From: an uncultured Ruegeria sp.
GTDB taxonomy: Bacteria; Pseudomonadota; Alphaproteobacteria; Rhodobacterales; Rhodobacteraceae
Direction of reading: 5' to 3'
Assembly: GCF_947500045.1 (NCBI RefSeq)
Contig: NZ_CANMQQ010000018.1
Span: forward strand, 1 to 64,000
DNA length: 64,000 bases
Each line of letters begins with the position of its first letter. Position 1 is the first letter of the stretch. The translations under genes were made by a program, and so were the position numbers. Shown in pieces: positions 34,137-44,079 of the stretch. Below the pieces are notes generated by a model. That model ran no database searches, was not told the DNA's origin, and saw nothing but the letters and a program-made list of their open reading frames with translations.

Positions 34137-35321
34137 ATGCGTCTGAGCCAATGTCATAACTTCCACGACTTCCGGCTGCTGGCCAGGAAACGGCTACCGG
34201 GTCCCATTTTTAACTACATCGATGGTGGCGCTGATGACGAAGTGACATACCGCGAAAATACCAACGCGTTTGATCGCTGCGATCTGCTGCCTTCGGTTCT
34301 TCGCGGTGTGTCAGAAGTGGATATGTCTGTCACGGTGATGGGGCAAATGCTGGACATGCCCGTCTATTGCTCGCCCACCGCCTTGCAGCGCTTGTTCCAC
34401 CATCAGGGAGAGCGAGCTGTTGCCGCTGCGGCCGAAAAATACGGCACCATGTTCGGCGTGTCCTCGTTGGGTACCGTGTCGTTGGAAGAGCTGCGGCAAA
34501 AGCACGAGAACCCGCAGGTATATCAATTCTATTTCCACAAAGATCGCGGCTTGAACTCCGCCATGATGCAACGCGCCAAAGAGGCGGGGGTCGAAGTGAT
34601 GATGCTGACGGTGGACTCAATCACCGGAGGCAACCGCGAACGCGACCTGCGGACCGGGTTTTCGATCCCCTTCCGTCTGACGCTGGGGGGTATGATCCAG
34701 TTCGCGATCAAGCCGAAGTGGGGGATCAACTACGTTACACATGAGAGATTCCGTCTGCCGCAGTTGGAAGAACATGTTGACATGGGAGGAGGTGCCAGTT
34801 CTATCGGCGGTTATTTCACCGATATGCTTGACCCGTCGATGACCTGGGATGACGTGGCCCAGATGGTGCGCGATTGGGACGGTCAATTCTGCCTGAAGGG
34901 GATCATGACCGTCGAAGACGCCTGCCGCGCGGCCGAGATCGGATGTACCGGGATTATCCTGTCAAACCATGGTGGTCGTCAGTTGGACGGCTCGCGCACG
35001 CCTTTCGACCAACTGGCTGAGATTGTCGATGCGGTCGGTGACAAGCTGGATGTAATGATGGACAGCGGTATCCAGCGCGGAACCCATGTGTTGAAGGCGC
35101 TATCGCTCGGGGCCAAGGCCGTTGGGGTAGGGCGCCACTATCTGTATCCGCTTGCCGCTGCAGGGCAGGCAGGGGTTGAACGTGCGCTGGGATTGATGCG
35201 TGCTGAGATCGAACGCGATATGAAGCTGATGGGTGTGACCCGTATCGATCAGCTGAGCCGCAGCAATATCCGGTTTCGAGACACCGCACCCAATATCAGA
35301 CAACAAAGGGATGCGGCATGA
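34137..35321 (+). CDS. lldD: FMN-dependent L-lactate dehydrogenase
   Basis: A 394-aa flavoenzyme of the alpha-hydroxyacid oxidase/dehydrogenase family. It shows FNYIDGGADDE near the start, the YQFYFHKDR strand, KGIMTVEDACRAAEIGC with the FMN-binding Lys, and the catalytic LSNHGGRQLDGSRTP segment, followed by DSGIQRGTHVLKALSLGAKAVGVGR. It oxidises L-lactate to pyruvate at the membrane with electrons passed to quinone or cytochrome. AAAGGAG precedes the ATG 13 bp after the TRAP permease, and it overlaps the D-lactate dehydrogenase gene by 4 nt. Confidence 0.88.
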   Translation: MRLSQCHNFHDFRLLARKRLPGPIFNYIDGGADDEVTYRENTNAFDRCDLLPSVLRGVSEVDMSVTVMGQMLDMPVYCSPTALQRLFHHQGERAVAAAAEKYGTMFGVSSLGTVSLEELRQKHENPQVYQFYFHKDRGLNSAMMQRAKEAGVEVMMLTVDSITGGNRERDLRTGFSIPFRLTLGGMIQFAIKPKWGINYVTHERFRLPQLEEHVDMGGGASSIGGYFTDMLDPSMTWDDVAQMVRDWDGQFCLKGIMTVEDACRAAEIGCTGIILSNHGGRQLDGSRTPFDQLAEIVDAVGDKLDVMMDSGIQRGTHVLKALSLGAKAVGVGRHYLYPLAAAGQAGVERALGLMRAEIERDMKLMGVTRIDQLSRSNIRFRDTAPNIRQQRDAA

Positions 35322-37012
35322 CGAATGAGGATCTGATCCGAACCTTCCGTTCCATCGTCGGTGCTCGGTACGTTCTGACCGGCAAACGCGCAACAGAGCG
35401 TTTTTGCCGGGGCTTTCGCTCGGGCCAGGGCGAGGCTTTGTGCGTTGTTCAGCCCGGTACGCTGCTGGAACAATGGAAAGTACTACAGGCTTGCGTTGCG
35501 GCAGACAAGATCGTCATCATGCAAGCGGCCAACACCAGCCTGACCGAGGGCTCGACTCCGTCAGGCCGTTATGACCGCGATGTGGTGCTGATTAATACCC
35601 GCCGAATGGATTCTTTGGTTCCGTTGAATGACGGCGCGCAGATTGTCAGCTTTCCAGGAGCTACACTGTTTGCTTTGGAAAAACTGCTGGCACCGTTGGG
35701 GCGCGAGCCGCATTCGGTTATAGGCTCGTCGTGCATCGGGGCGTCCATTGTTGGTGGTGTGTGCAACAACTCGGGCGGCTCACTGGTTGAGCGTGGACCG
35801 GTTTACACCGAGCTATCGGTCTATGCCCGGATTACCGAACAGGGCGATTTGGAATTGGTCAATCATCTGGGCATCGACCTGGGCGAGACGCCCGAGGAAA
35901 TTCTGGCCAATCTAGACTCCGGCACATTCGACCGGACACCGGAACACACCAACAAACGCGCCTCGGCCAGCGACTATGCGCAAATCGTGCGCGATGTGGA
36001 CGCTGAAACGCCGGCGCGGTTCAATGCGGACAAAGCAAAGCTATATGAATCCGCCGGGTCCGCGGGAAAGCTGGCGGTGTTTGCCGTGCGTCTTGATACC
36101 TTTACCAAGAACGACGCTGAGAAGGTGTTTTATATCGGCACCAACGATCCGGGTGATCTGGCCGCCCTACGCCACTACATTCTGTCCGAGTTTAAGGACT
36201 TGCCGGTATCTGCGGAATACATGCACCGCGACGTGTTCGATATTACCGCGCGCTATGGAAAGGACACGGTCGTGATGATTGATAAGCTGGGCACGGACCG
36301 CCTGCCGATGTTCTTTGCCATGAAAGGGGCAGTGGATGCATGGTTGCGCCGCGCTCCGTTCCTGAGCAGTATTACTGACCGCTTCATGCAAATGGCCGTC
36401 GCGCTGTGGCCAGGTATATTGCCGAAACGGATGTTACAGTACCGTGATCGGTTCGAGCATCACCTGATCCTCAAGATGAAGGATGGCGGAATTGATGAAG
36501 CCGCCAAATGGTTGCCCGGCTTTCTGAAAGATCGTGATGCCAATTTCTTTGAATGCACGGCGCGAGAGGCCAAGATCGCCGGCCTTCATCGGTTCGCCGC
36601 TGCGGGGGCTGCCGTGCGCTACATGGCGATCCACGCAGATGAGGTTGAGGACATCATCGCATTGGACGTCGCCCTGCGTCGAAATGATCAAGATTGGCTG
36701 GAAAACCTACCGCCCGAGATAGGCGATCAGCTCGTCCATAAGCTCTACTATGGGCATTTCATGTGCCATGTGATTCATCAGGATTATGTGGTCCGAAAAG
36801 GTGCAGACCCAAAGGCACTGAAGGCAGCGATGCTCAAACTGTTTGATGAGCGGGGTGCAGAATACCCCGCTGAGCATAATGTGGGCCACCTATATGCGGC
36901 GAAACCCGATCTGGCGGAACATTACAAATGCTGCGATCCGACCAACTCCTTTAACCCAGGAATTGGAAAGATGTCAAAAGCCCGAAACTATGTTGGGGCC
37001 ACGACCATTTAG
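35318..37012 (+). CDS. dld: FAD-dependent D-lactate dehydrogenase (quinone)
   Basis: A 564-aa flavoprotein of the Dld family. The FAD_binding_4 part contains IIMQAANTSLTEGSTPSGRYDRDVVLIN and SSCIGASIVGGVCNNSGGSLVERGPVYTE. The C-terminal membrane-binding domain ends with YPAEHNVGHLYAAKPDLAEHYKCCDPTNSFNPGIGKMSK, which matches the conserved Dld end. It oxidises D-lactate to pyruvate and feeds the respiratory chain. A 4-nt overlap couples it to the L-lactate enzyme, so both enantiomers are handled by one operon. Confidence 0.93.
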   Translation: MTNEDLIRTFRSIVGARYVLTGKRATERFCRGFRSGQGEALCVVQPGTLLEQWKVLQACVAADKIVIMQAANTSLTEGSTPSGRYDRDVVLINTRRMDSLVPLNDGAQIVSFPGATLFALEKLLAPLGREPHSVIGSSCIGASIVGGVCNNSGGSLVERGPVYTELSVYARITEQGDLELVNHLGIDLGETPEEILANLDSGTFDRTPEHTNKRASASDYAQIVRDVDAETPARFNADKAKLYESAGSAGKLAVFAVRLDTFTKNDAEKVFYIGTNDPGDLAALRHYILSEFKDLPVSAEYMHRDVFDITARYGKDTVVMIDKLGTDRLPMFFAMKGAVDAWLRRAPFLSSITDRFMQMAVALWPGILPKRMLQYRDRFEHHLILKMKDGGIDEAAKWLPGFLKDRDANFFECTAREAKIAGLHRFAAAGAAVRYMAIHADEVEDIIALDVALRRNDQDWLENLPPEIGDQLVHKLYYGHFMCHVIHQDYVVRKGADPKALKAAMLKLFDERGAEYPAEHNVGHLYAAKPDLAEHYKCCDPTNSFNPGIGKMSKARNYVGATTI

Positions 37013-37072
37013 CCGACTGTGATTGGATCTCCCTCAATCTGGTTTTGAAGGTGTAGTCCCCCGCTGGCCTCG

Positions 37073-37306
37073 ATGCGTCATTGTGGGTTGGTGAAAGCGG
37101 GCTACGGCGTCTCTATGCAGCCCGAAACGTTGGGCGAGGCTGAACCTGGCATAGAGAAGGTCTTGCCGGATTTCCCTTCGCTTGAGTTTCCAATCTGGCT
37201 GGTCACCCATCGGGAGTTACAGACCAGCCGCCGTATCCGGATCGTATTCGACCTGCTGGCCCGGGGTCTGTCAGACGTTGCGAAGCGCCGAAGTGGCGGC
37301 GATTGA
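37073..37306 (+). pseudogene. LysR-family regulator remnant (C-terminal piece)
   Basis: A 77-codon frame whose product (GYGVSMQPETLGEAEPGIEKVLPDFPSLEFPIWLVTHRELQTSRRIRIVFDLLA) corresponds to the last part of a LysR effector-binding domain. The DNA-binding domain and most of the sensor domain are absent. It lies between the intact D-lactate dehydrogenase gene and a transposase relic, so a deletion linked to IS activity is likely. I do not expect it to be functional. Confidence 0.75.
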
Positions 37307-37439
37307 CAGGTGTAAATGCGCCGATCCCGGAGCAAGTGAGGTCGCGTGGCAATAATTGAAGCTGCGGTTGCAAGAGTTCGTTTTGTCCGATGAGTGTACG
37401 CTAATGTTGGAAATGCTGCGCAATTGATCAACGTCCGCT

Positions 37440-37986
37440 TTGTAGAAGTTGCATCGCAGCGACGTCTGTCGCTATACGGCCAGAGTATCGCAACCATGTT
37501 TGGTCGTATGACTTCGTTCATTGTCGAACCGACGACGGCAAAGCCTTCAGGACGCTGAACATCCTTGATGAGCACAGTCGGGAATGCTTGGCAATCAGGG
37601 TCGAGCGGAAGCTGAACTCGACCGATGTAATCGACGCCCTGACAGACCTGTTCATACTTCGCGGTGTGCCCAGTTTCATACGTTCTGACAATGGGCCGGA
37701 ATTTGTCGCCCAGGCTGTCCGAGACTGGATCGCCGCCGTTGGCGCCAAGACGGCCTACATCGAACCTGGCAGCCCGTGGGAGAACGGATACTGTGAAAGC
37801 TTCAACGGCAGGTTCAGAGACGAGCTGCTCAACGGCGAAATCTTCTACAGCCTGCGCGAAGCACAAATCTTGATCGAACAATGGAGGAGACACTACAACA
37901 CAAAACGTCCCCACAGTGCACTGGGCTATCGCCCGCCGGCGCCCGAAACCATCATCCCGATGGATCACAGGCCGACAATGCACTAA
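37440..37986 (+). pseudogene. IS3-family transposase (OrfB) remnant, 5'-truncated
   Basis: In one frame, from about 37440, the product reads [21 protein letters not shown], then [14 protein letters not shown] and the rve integrase core with [27 protein letters not shown] and [15 protein letters not shown]. This is the C-terminal two thirds of an IS3-group OrfB. Two acidic residues of the DDE triad are visible (SDNG and CESFN), plus D of WSYDF. OrfA and the start of OrfB are missing, and I found no terminal inverted repeats, so it is a relic. Confidence 0.85.
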
Positions 37987-38274
37987 CAATCAACTTGGAC
38001 CAGTCAGATGAGGCTGCTCAGTGATGAAACACTTGTATGCTTGAGGCTGCTTTGGGTCTTTGCCCGGACTTGTTGGAATATTGACCAAAAATCCAGATTG
38101 GTTGGTATGAGGTGCTGCGTCAGAAAATACCAAAAACTGAACGGTGGAGGTGTGAGTTAAGCTAGCGTGCAGCGAAGGTGTCAACGATGGAGCAATATTC
38201 GGCCACGGGGCGGCCAAAATGATGCTAAACGCACCTTCAGACAAACCTGAGCCGAGCACCAAAGGTGCAGGTCC

Positions 38275-38973
38275 TCACGCACTTCGGTTCTGTACAGCAG
38301 CGGACTGTTCGAAGTGCAACAGAATATCGGCCAGAGCGGTAGGGGCATTTTGGGCTATCAGGTGCCCGGTGGTATCAACATGTTCGACAGTAAGTTGCGG
38401 GCAATGCTCTCTAAAGTTGGTCACGTCGTCGTCAGTCAGCGGGCCGGCTTGCCCCGCGCGCACTAACAAGATCGGGATCTCTATTCGAGATGAGGCCTGA
38501 GATAGGAGCGCACTTTTATCGAGGATATCGCCAACGAGAAATGACTCTGCCAATTGAGGAGCCGTTGTCCCCAGGAAAGCGCGAACTCGATCTGGGTCGG
38601 GCGCAGGAACGACATCAACCATAACCAAACCGCTTAAACTTGATTGCACCTTCTGGTCTTGCAGCGCAATTACGGAAGCGAGGCCGCCTAGCGAAGCACC
38701 GACCAGAACTCTCGTACCCCTACAAGCGTTATTCATTTGCTTCAAATCAGCGGCAAAACATTCGATCCGTTCTTTGCGAGAGCCAGAGCTCTCGCCATGC
38801 CCTCGCTGATCAAATGCTGCTGAACCAAGGCCTGCCCTTGCCAACCGCTCTTGGATTGGCAGCCAAACGTCCTTGTTTTCGCCCCCGGCGTGAAGGAGAA
38901 GAAAGTGCTGCGTTTCTCCGTAAACTCTCGCGACCAGCGTTGCTCCATTTGACGTGATTTTAACTTTTCTCAT
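38275..38973 (-). CDS. Alpha/beta hydrolase
   Basis: A 232-aa cytoplasmic hydrolase: oxyanion strand FLLLHAGGENKDVW, motif AAFDQRGHGESSG, nucleophile elbow GASLGG with Ser, a late acid near GPLTDDD and a final His (VDTTGHLIAQ). It belongs to the broad lysophospholipase/esterase-like group. It lies alone, facing the IS relic. The 288 bp between that relic and this gene (37987-38274) show no features. Confidence 0.85.
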   Translation of the reverse strand: MRKVKITSNGATLVARVYGETQHFLLLHAGGENKDVWLPIQERLARAGLGSAAFDQRGHGESSGSRKERIECFAADLKQMNNACRGTRVLVGASLGGLASVIALQDQKVQSSLSGLVMVDVVPAPDPDRVRAFLGTTAPQLAESFLVGDILDKSALLSQASSRIEIPILLVRAGQAGPLTDDDVTNFREHCPQLTVEHVDTTGHLIAQNAPTALADILLHFEQSAAVQNRSA

Positions 38974-39428
38974 TGCACCAATTTTGATCCGTCATGCTTT
39001 GAAATTTCCCCTCTATCGAAGGTATCGCTATTGTCAGCCCAATTTCAGAGCAGCTTCGTTGTACAAATCGAGAGCGGAGTGAACCACAGTGCGAACCCCG
39101 AGTATGGTCAGTGCTCCAAAACACAGGTCACGCCTGCCCACTGACTGTAACTCGGATATGCGGCCCGAGGTGACCCCTCTCATAGCTGACAGGCAAACCA
39201 CTCTCGGGCAGCGATATTCAACCCATCTGGTCTTTATCTGAGCTCATCGTTACGAGATCGAAACCGACGTCCACACGGTTCCGCAACCGGACTACGTATA
39301 TCAGGCGTTGTTCAGCATCCAGCATGGCCGATGCTCTGTATGTGAAATTGCCCTCAGTGTAATGGAATGTCACTTATTGGGTTGCAGCATTGCTACACCG
39401 TCCATGAAACACTTGAATTGTCATTTTC
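38974..39428. other. Noncoding gap of 455 bp
   Basis: I see no protein frame, no hairpin with T-tract and no recognisable repeat. The genes on both sides are on the minus strand. Confidence 0.35.
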
Positions 39429-40400
39429 CTATTGCTCCAAAAGATTGTCGATGATCTTTCTGGGCATCATCAGATCAGCCAATGCCTCATGAATCTTGGC
39501 ATCGGCTTCACTTAATGGCGCATCAAACACATCGAAATCCATGAAACCACGGTCTAGGCCGATTACGATAAAGAGCTTTTTACCTTTAAAGGCGGCCGAG
39601 ATGCTTCTTTTTGTCTTTTGATACGCCCCTGAAAACTCAAGCAGCTTCAATCCAAAGTTCGGTGGTAACAAATTCTGTGCTCTATCGAGATCATCGGTAT
39701 ACACCTCGAATGCACCCTCTACAGCACCGGCTGGAAAATAAAGTTTTTGTTTAGGGCGATTGTTCCGTGTCGTCCACCTGTAAACCTTATTCAAGGTTTC
39801 CCCAAAATCCGGCAGAAAGACGATCGTGGGCATGCTAACGAAACACTCAACGTTCATAACCACTCCAGAGAAAAGCCTCTTGCTAACACGGTCACCTTCA
39901 TTGTCACGCCTTTCGCTGTAGAATGAGGCCTCTGTCATACTGTAGGATACATTTCGCCAAGTGCCCTCAATTGAAGGTCCTAAATAGGTTCTGTCAGCAG
40001 CGGGTATTAGATTGAGGTTGCGGAGCTGATCGGACGGAAAGGCATCCTGATTAGGTGCCTTAGAATAAGTGATATCTTCAAAAAAATTGCACAGGATGGG
40101 CCTAACAATGTTGGTGAATTCTCCATGAGCATTGTCATGACGGCTGAGGAAGACAAACAAAACGGCCCCTGCACCGGCGAGCAGGGGAAACAAAGGCAGA
40201 ACCGGGTGCAACTTCAGTGCTTGCCAAGCCAAACAGGCAGAACCCATTGCCAAAATGGCGATCCAAATTCGACTGCGCTTCACACAGTTTTTGCGCTCAA
40301 TTTCCATGTTCTGCAGGATGGGGGCGATCTTAGTTTTGTAGACTTCAGAAAATCCTTCTTCATATTCATGCTGCTCCAAAAAAACAAATTGAGACACCAT
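39429..40400 (-). CDS. DUF3137-family membrane-anchored protein
   Basis: A 323-aa protein with an N-terminal cytoplasmic helix (FSEVYKTKIAPILQNMEIERKN), two adjacent transmembrane helices (about 44-84) and a soluble C-terminal domain containing SIEGTWRNVSYSMTEASFYSE and the GVVMNVECF segment typical of DUF3137. Function unknown; members look like membrane-tethered sensors or galanin-like cassettes. GGGAGAAAA precedes the ATG. No operon partner is adjacent. Confidence 0.8.
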   Translation of the reverse strand: MVSQFVFLEQHEYEEGFSEVYKTKIAPILQNMEIERKNCVKRSRIWIAILAMGSACLAWQALKLHPVLPLFPLLAGAGAVLFVFLSRHDNAHGEFTNIVRPILCNFFEDITYSKAPNQDAFPSDQLRNLNLIPAADRTYLGPSIEGTWRNVSYSMTEASFYSERRDNEGDRVSKRLFSGVVMNVECFVSMPTIVFLPDFGETLNKVYRWTTRNNRPKQKLYFPAGAVEGAFEVYTDDLDRAQNLLPPNFGLKLLEFSGAYQKTKRSISAAFKGKKLFIVIGLDRGFMDFDVFDAPLSEADAKIHEALADLMMPRKIIDNLLEQ

Positions 40401-40828
40401 TTTTCTCCCGCAATACGAATGGAAATTATCTCTATGTGAACGGGTTTACGGGGTCTGGGTGTCAGTTTGGTGTCTCTTATTGTAACAGTTGTACAGACTG
40501 CGATAATGTTGGGTTGGTCAGCTGCAAAAGTTGTTTCGGACGACATCTCGTCGTTTTGGAAACACTACGAGCCTAGCTGAGCAAATCGTGTGATGGGTAG
40601 TTTCTTTCACCCACCAAGGCGGAATTATCCTACTGCCACTGTGGCGTTTGAGCGTGGCAAAGCGAATTTAGACTTCCGCAACCTGCCCTTGGAAGCCGCC
40701 TAAAGTGGTGCTCTGGCCCAACACATATCGTGGCTGGCGCGAGTATTACGCGCCTGCTCACCGGAAACAATAATCGGGAGGAACTATCTTATTGGTGCCG
40801 CCGCTGGAGCCAACCTTCAAAAGGTCGC
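40401..40828. other. Noncoding gap of 428 bp
   Basis: This is the upstream region of the DUF3137 gene plus the downstream region of a small hypothetical gene, both on the minus strand. A GGCGCGAGTATTACGCGCC dyad lies at about 40736-40754 and could be a weak hairpin. I see nothing else. Confidence 0.35.
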
Positions 40829-41065
40829 CTATAGGATATCCCATGCGTCAACGAAGACCATGACATCCGGGGACAACAGTAAATCAGGTTCCCCAGTGTC
40901 AGGATTTCTCTCAGGTATAGTTTCGCCGCTATCGGGCGCTGCTCGAAATTCAGCGATATCCCAGACTACAGTTCCTTTGTCTGCAAGGTGGTCATCACCT
41001 GTCCCTGCAAACACAAACCGACTGTCTTCTTCCATGCCCTCGTCCATGATCGTATAGATCTTCAT
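40829..41065 (-). CDS. Small acidic hypothetical protein
   Basis: A 78-aa, strongly acidic protein (MKIYTIMDEGMEEDSRFVFAG at the start, PDLLLSPDVMVFVDAWDIL at the end). I do not recognise a family. The frame extends to 41311, but that part has the composition of noncoding DNA, and the ATG at 41065 has a weak TAGGAT box before it. Its globular-looking alternating pattern supports a real gene. It is divergent from the kinase operon. Confidence 0.6.
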   Translation of the reverse strand: MKIYTIMDEGMEEDSRFVFAGTGDDHLADKGTVVWDIAEFRAAPDSGETIPERNPDTGEPDLLLSPDVMVFVDAWDIL

Positions 41066-41424
41066 TGCATATCCTACTCGTTTAACTCTGACGTTCAGAC
41101 GCCAGCACCTCACATTGATATACATCGAGAGTGTCAAATCAGTGTTTGGGAATGTATCATTGGTATCAGCCAAGTGGCAGCTGATCGTATCACAGGGTGC
41201 AACGGGATTTTCCCGCACTGCGCCGATTCTATCGACGCCAGTTGGTAGTGGTTCAGTACCTACCCTCTGTGACAAATAGATCGTCGCATTGGTCTTCTGA
41301 GTGTTGCTCAAAACTATTCTGTATGTGGCCTCAATCGACTTGGTGATGCCGCGCCAAATATTGGGTCACGAAATCAGTGTCGCGATCAGGTCTGTGGTGC
41401 TCAGCACTTAACAAGACAATCTCG

Positions 41425-41442
41425 ACACAATTGATACAAACT
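41425..41442 (+). promoter_or_regulatory. Candidate response-regulator box upstream of the kinase
   Basis: ACACAATTGATACAAACT (41425-41442) contains two TACAAA-like half-sites 10 bases apart. A closely similar element, TACAAATGATACAAACG, occurs upstream of the autotransporter gene at 44831-44847. Direct repeats of this spacing are what OmpR-family regulators bind. The rest of 41066-41583 shows no gene. Confidence 0.45.
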
Positions 41443-41583
41443 CAGAAATCAGGCAGACAAATATGCCTGTTAGTAATCACCATTCTATGGAACGCATGAC
41501 TTGTGCCGACATTGGGTGTCGGATGCAACATCCCTGATAGAACGAAATGGGGTGTTTCTATCGAGAAACGGAGGTCTATCCCA

Positions 41584-44079
41584 TTGGCGCGCAAGCAATC
41601 AGAGAGTGGTACAACTGAAGACTTTTTGAAACTGTCTTCACAGGAGAAAGCTCAGATCGTGCTCACGGGCCTTGGTAGCCCAGAGCAAATTCCGTCACTC
41701 TGCGATCGGTATCGGATATCGAGGCTGCAATATGACGATTTGGCCGATACCTTCATCCAATGCGGCGCGCGCGGGTTAGACGAACTTGGTGCGACGCAGG
41801 GAATGTTGGGTCAACACTCTGACGTCACGACCCAAGAGTTCCTCAGCGATGCGATTGAGGCCCTCAGTGAAGGGGTTGCATTGTTTGATGATGATGATCG
41901 TTTGGTTTTGCTCAACCGCAAACAGCGGGAACATCTTGATCCAGAAAATGCGGTTCTTCGTATTGGCGGCGATCTTTTTGAGATGACCCGTGACTTAACC
42001 GCCGCAGGATCCATGATTGCCCCGGAAGGTACGAGCGCAGAACAATACGCAGAACTTCTCACCGAGGCTGTCCGCTCCTGCGCACAGGACGTGAACCTGG
42101 TGGCCTCAGGCGGTCGGTATCTGCTTGGGTCAGCCCGCAAGACTCCTTTGGGCGGTCGACTTATTACCATTGAAGACGTCACGGATCGGCACAACACAGA
42201 AGAGCGCGCGCGGAGTATGTTTGTTGATGCCTTGGAGTCACTACGCGAAGGAGTAGCTCTTTGGGACGACGATGAACGATTGGTGTTCTTCAATCAGAAG
42301 TATCTGAAGTTTGTCGATCCGGAGGCAGAGTATCATCATATTGGGCAGCCAATGACAGAGATTTTTGCCACGATGGCGGAACAAGGGGCACTCCAGAAAC
42401 CCGAGCGCATTCCAGCTCAAGAATTTACCCACTCACTATTAAATCTCGTTCGAAACAGCGCTCAGGATGTAGAAGTTCAGTTCTCGCAGGGGGTTCTAAA
42501 ATGCTCCGCCAGCGTCACTCCGTTGGGAGGGAGGCTGGTCACGCTTGAAGACATCACAGAGACGCGAAAAGCAGAATTGGCGCAACGTGAAGCAGATCTG
42601 TTATTGCACAAAATTGTTGATGCCTTTCCAGCAAACTTCCTGGTGTCGCGACTTAGAGATGGTCATATTATTTACCGTTCGCCTACATCGCAAAAGATGT
42701 TTGGCAACATTGAGTCGTTGAACGACTTGGTTCGAAACCCCAAGGTGCGGGATTCGTTCCTGGCGGGCCTACTACCCAACGGAGCGGTAGATGATTTCCA
42801 TACCAGAGTCCGGACGGCGGATGGCTCGGTCAGGGATTTGATGACCTCTGCAAGAGTGACCGATCACAAAGGTGAAGATGTTATTGTATCTTCCACGCGC
42901 GACATCACTGATCAGCTAGGCATCGAAGCCGAATTGGAGCGACAGCATGAAATAGCGCATCAGAATGAAAAACTGTCCGCAATGGGTGGGCTTCTGGCAG
43001 GCGTTGCACATGAGTTAAACAATCCGCTTTCTATTGTTGTGGGTTACGCCTTGATGCTCCAGGAAACAATCAGCGATACAAAGCAAAAGCGGCAAATCGA
43101 ACGCATAGGACAAGCCGCAGAACGATGCGCCAGGATCATAAAGGCGTTTCTGGCAATGGCACGTAAGCGCCCAACGCATATCCAGGCGTGTTCGCTGAAC
43201 GATATTGTTACTGCCGCGCTGGATGTATCGGGCTTTGGATTGAAATCCAGCGGCGCCGAAGTCGTGCTTGAATTTGATCAGGATTTACCGCTTACAGGAT
43301 TGGATCCTGATCAAATGATACAGGTGCTGATCAACCTGATTTCGAACGCCGAACATGCGCTTGAGCCCTTGGGCGCAGAAGGTGTTTTGCGGATATGTAC
43401 TAATCACCATCCCGACACTGGGCAGGTTGGACTGGACGTGCGTGACAACGGGGCCGGCATCGCATCCGACGTATTGGCACGCATTTTTGAGCCGTTCTTT
43501 ACGACGAAAGATATCGGTATGGGTACCGGAATTGGGCTCGCGTTTTGCAATCGCATCATCTCTGCTCATGACGGTGGATTGACCGTTCAATCCGGTTTGG
43601 GAGAAGGCGCCTGTTTCTCTATACTGTTGCCCATAAGGGAATGCCCCCCCTCCGATGCACCGGGCATAGAACACCCAATCGTGAACGTCGGAAAGTTTCG
43701 CGTCCTCGTCGTGGATGACGAAGAAGGTGTTACCAGTCTGATACGTGATATCCTTGAGCATCAAGGATACAACGTACACGTTTGTAATTCGGCGCCAGCA
43801 GCTTTGGATATTTTGAGCGGAACTACGTTTGACGCCATTCTGAGTGACATTAAAATGCCAGGGTTAGACGGCGAAGGCTTTTTGAAAGAGATTCAGAATA
43901 TCAATCCGTTGTTGGTGGATCAGATGGCCTTTGTTACTGGCGACGCGATGAGCCCGCAGGTCGCCGAATTTCTGGAATCCACGTCTGTCGAACATGTCGA
44001 AAAACCTCTTACGCCAACTGACCTTACCGAGTTGGTTCACCGTTTATGCCAAGCAAAGGGCAGGGTCTCAAATGACTGA
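41584..44079 (+). CDS. PAS-domain hybrid histidine kinase with an N-terminal transposase-like HTH
   Basis: An 831-aa soluble kinase. Residues about 17-62 resemble the OrfA/DUF1153-type helix-turn-helix (LSSQEKAQIVLTG, then IPSLCDRYRISRLQYDDLADTF). Three PAS segments follow, two of them near-duplicate (EGVALFDDDDRLVLLN and EGVALWDDDERLVFFN). Next come a HisKA domain with H476 in GVAHELNNPL, a HATPase (NLISNAEHA, DNGAGI, GTGIGLAF) and a receiver with D755 (ILSDIKMPG). There are no membrane helices. TTG 41584 has GGAGG 9 bases upstream; GTG 41503 is the alternative. It overlaps the response-regulator gene by 8 nt. Confidence 0.88.
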   Translation: MARKQSESGTTEDFLKLSSQEKAQIVLTGLGSPEQIPSLCDRYRISRLQYDDLADTFIQCGARGLDELGATQGMLGQHSDVTTQEFLSDAIEALSEGVALFDDDDRLVLLNRKQREHLDPENAVLRIGGDLFEMTRDLTAAGSMIAPEGTSAEQYAELLTEAVRSCAQDVNLVASGGRYLLGSARKTPLGGRLITIEDVTDRHNTEERARSMFVDALESLREGVALWDDDERLVFFNQKYLKFVDPEAEYHHIGQPMTEIFATMAEQGALQKPERIPAQEFTHSLLNLVRNSAQDVEVQFSQGVLKCSASVTPLGGRLVTLEDITETRKAELAQREADLLLHKIVDAFPANFLVSRLRDGHIIYRSPTSQKMFGNIESLNDLVRNPKVRDSFLAGLLPNGAVDDFHTRVRTADGSVRDLMTSARVTDHKGEDVIVSSTRDITDQLGIEAELERQHEIAHQNEKLSAMGGLLAGVAHELNNPLSIVVGYALMLQETISDTKQKRQIERIGQAAERCARIIKAFLAMARKRPTHIQACSLNDIVTAALDVSGFGLKSSGAEVVLEFDQDLPLTGLDPDQMIQVLINLISNAEHALEPLGAEGVLRICTNHHPDTGQVGLDVRDNGAGIASDVLARIFEPFFTTKDIGMGTGIGLAFCNRIISAHDGGLTVQSGLGEGACFSILLPIRECPPSDAPGIEHPIVNVGKFRVLVVDDEEGVTSLIRDILEHQGYNVHVCNSAPAALDILSGTTFDAILSDIKMPGLDGEGFLKEIQNINPLLVDQMAFVTGDAMSPQVAEFLESTSVEHVEKPLTPTDLTELVHRLCQAKGRVSND

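Noticed and set aside
37102..37989. A 295-codon minus-strand frame across the LysR and IS3 relics
   Set aside because: The plus strand in this interval reads as recognisable LysR and transposase pieces. The minus product has no family character.
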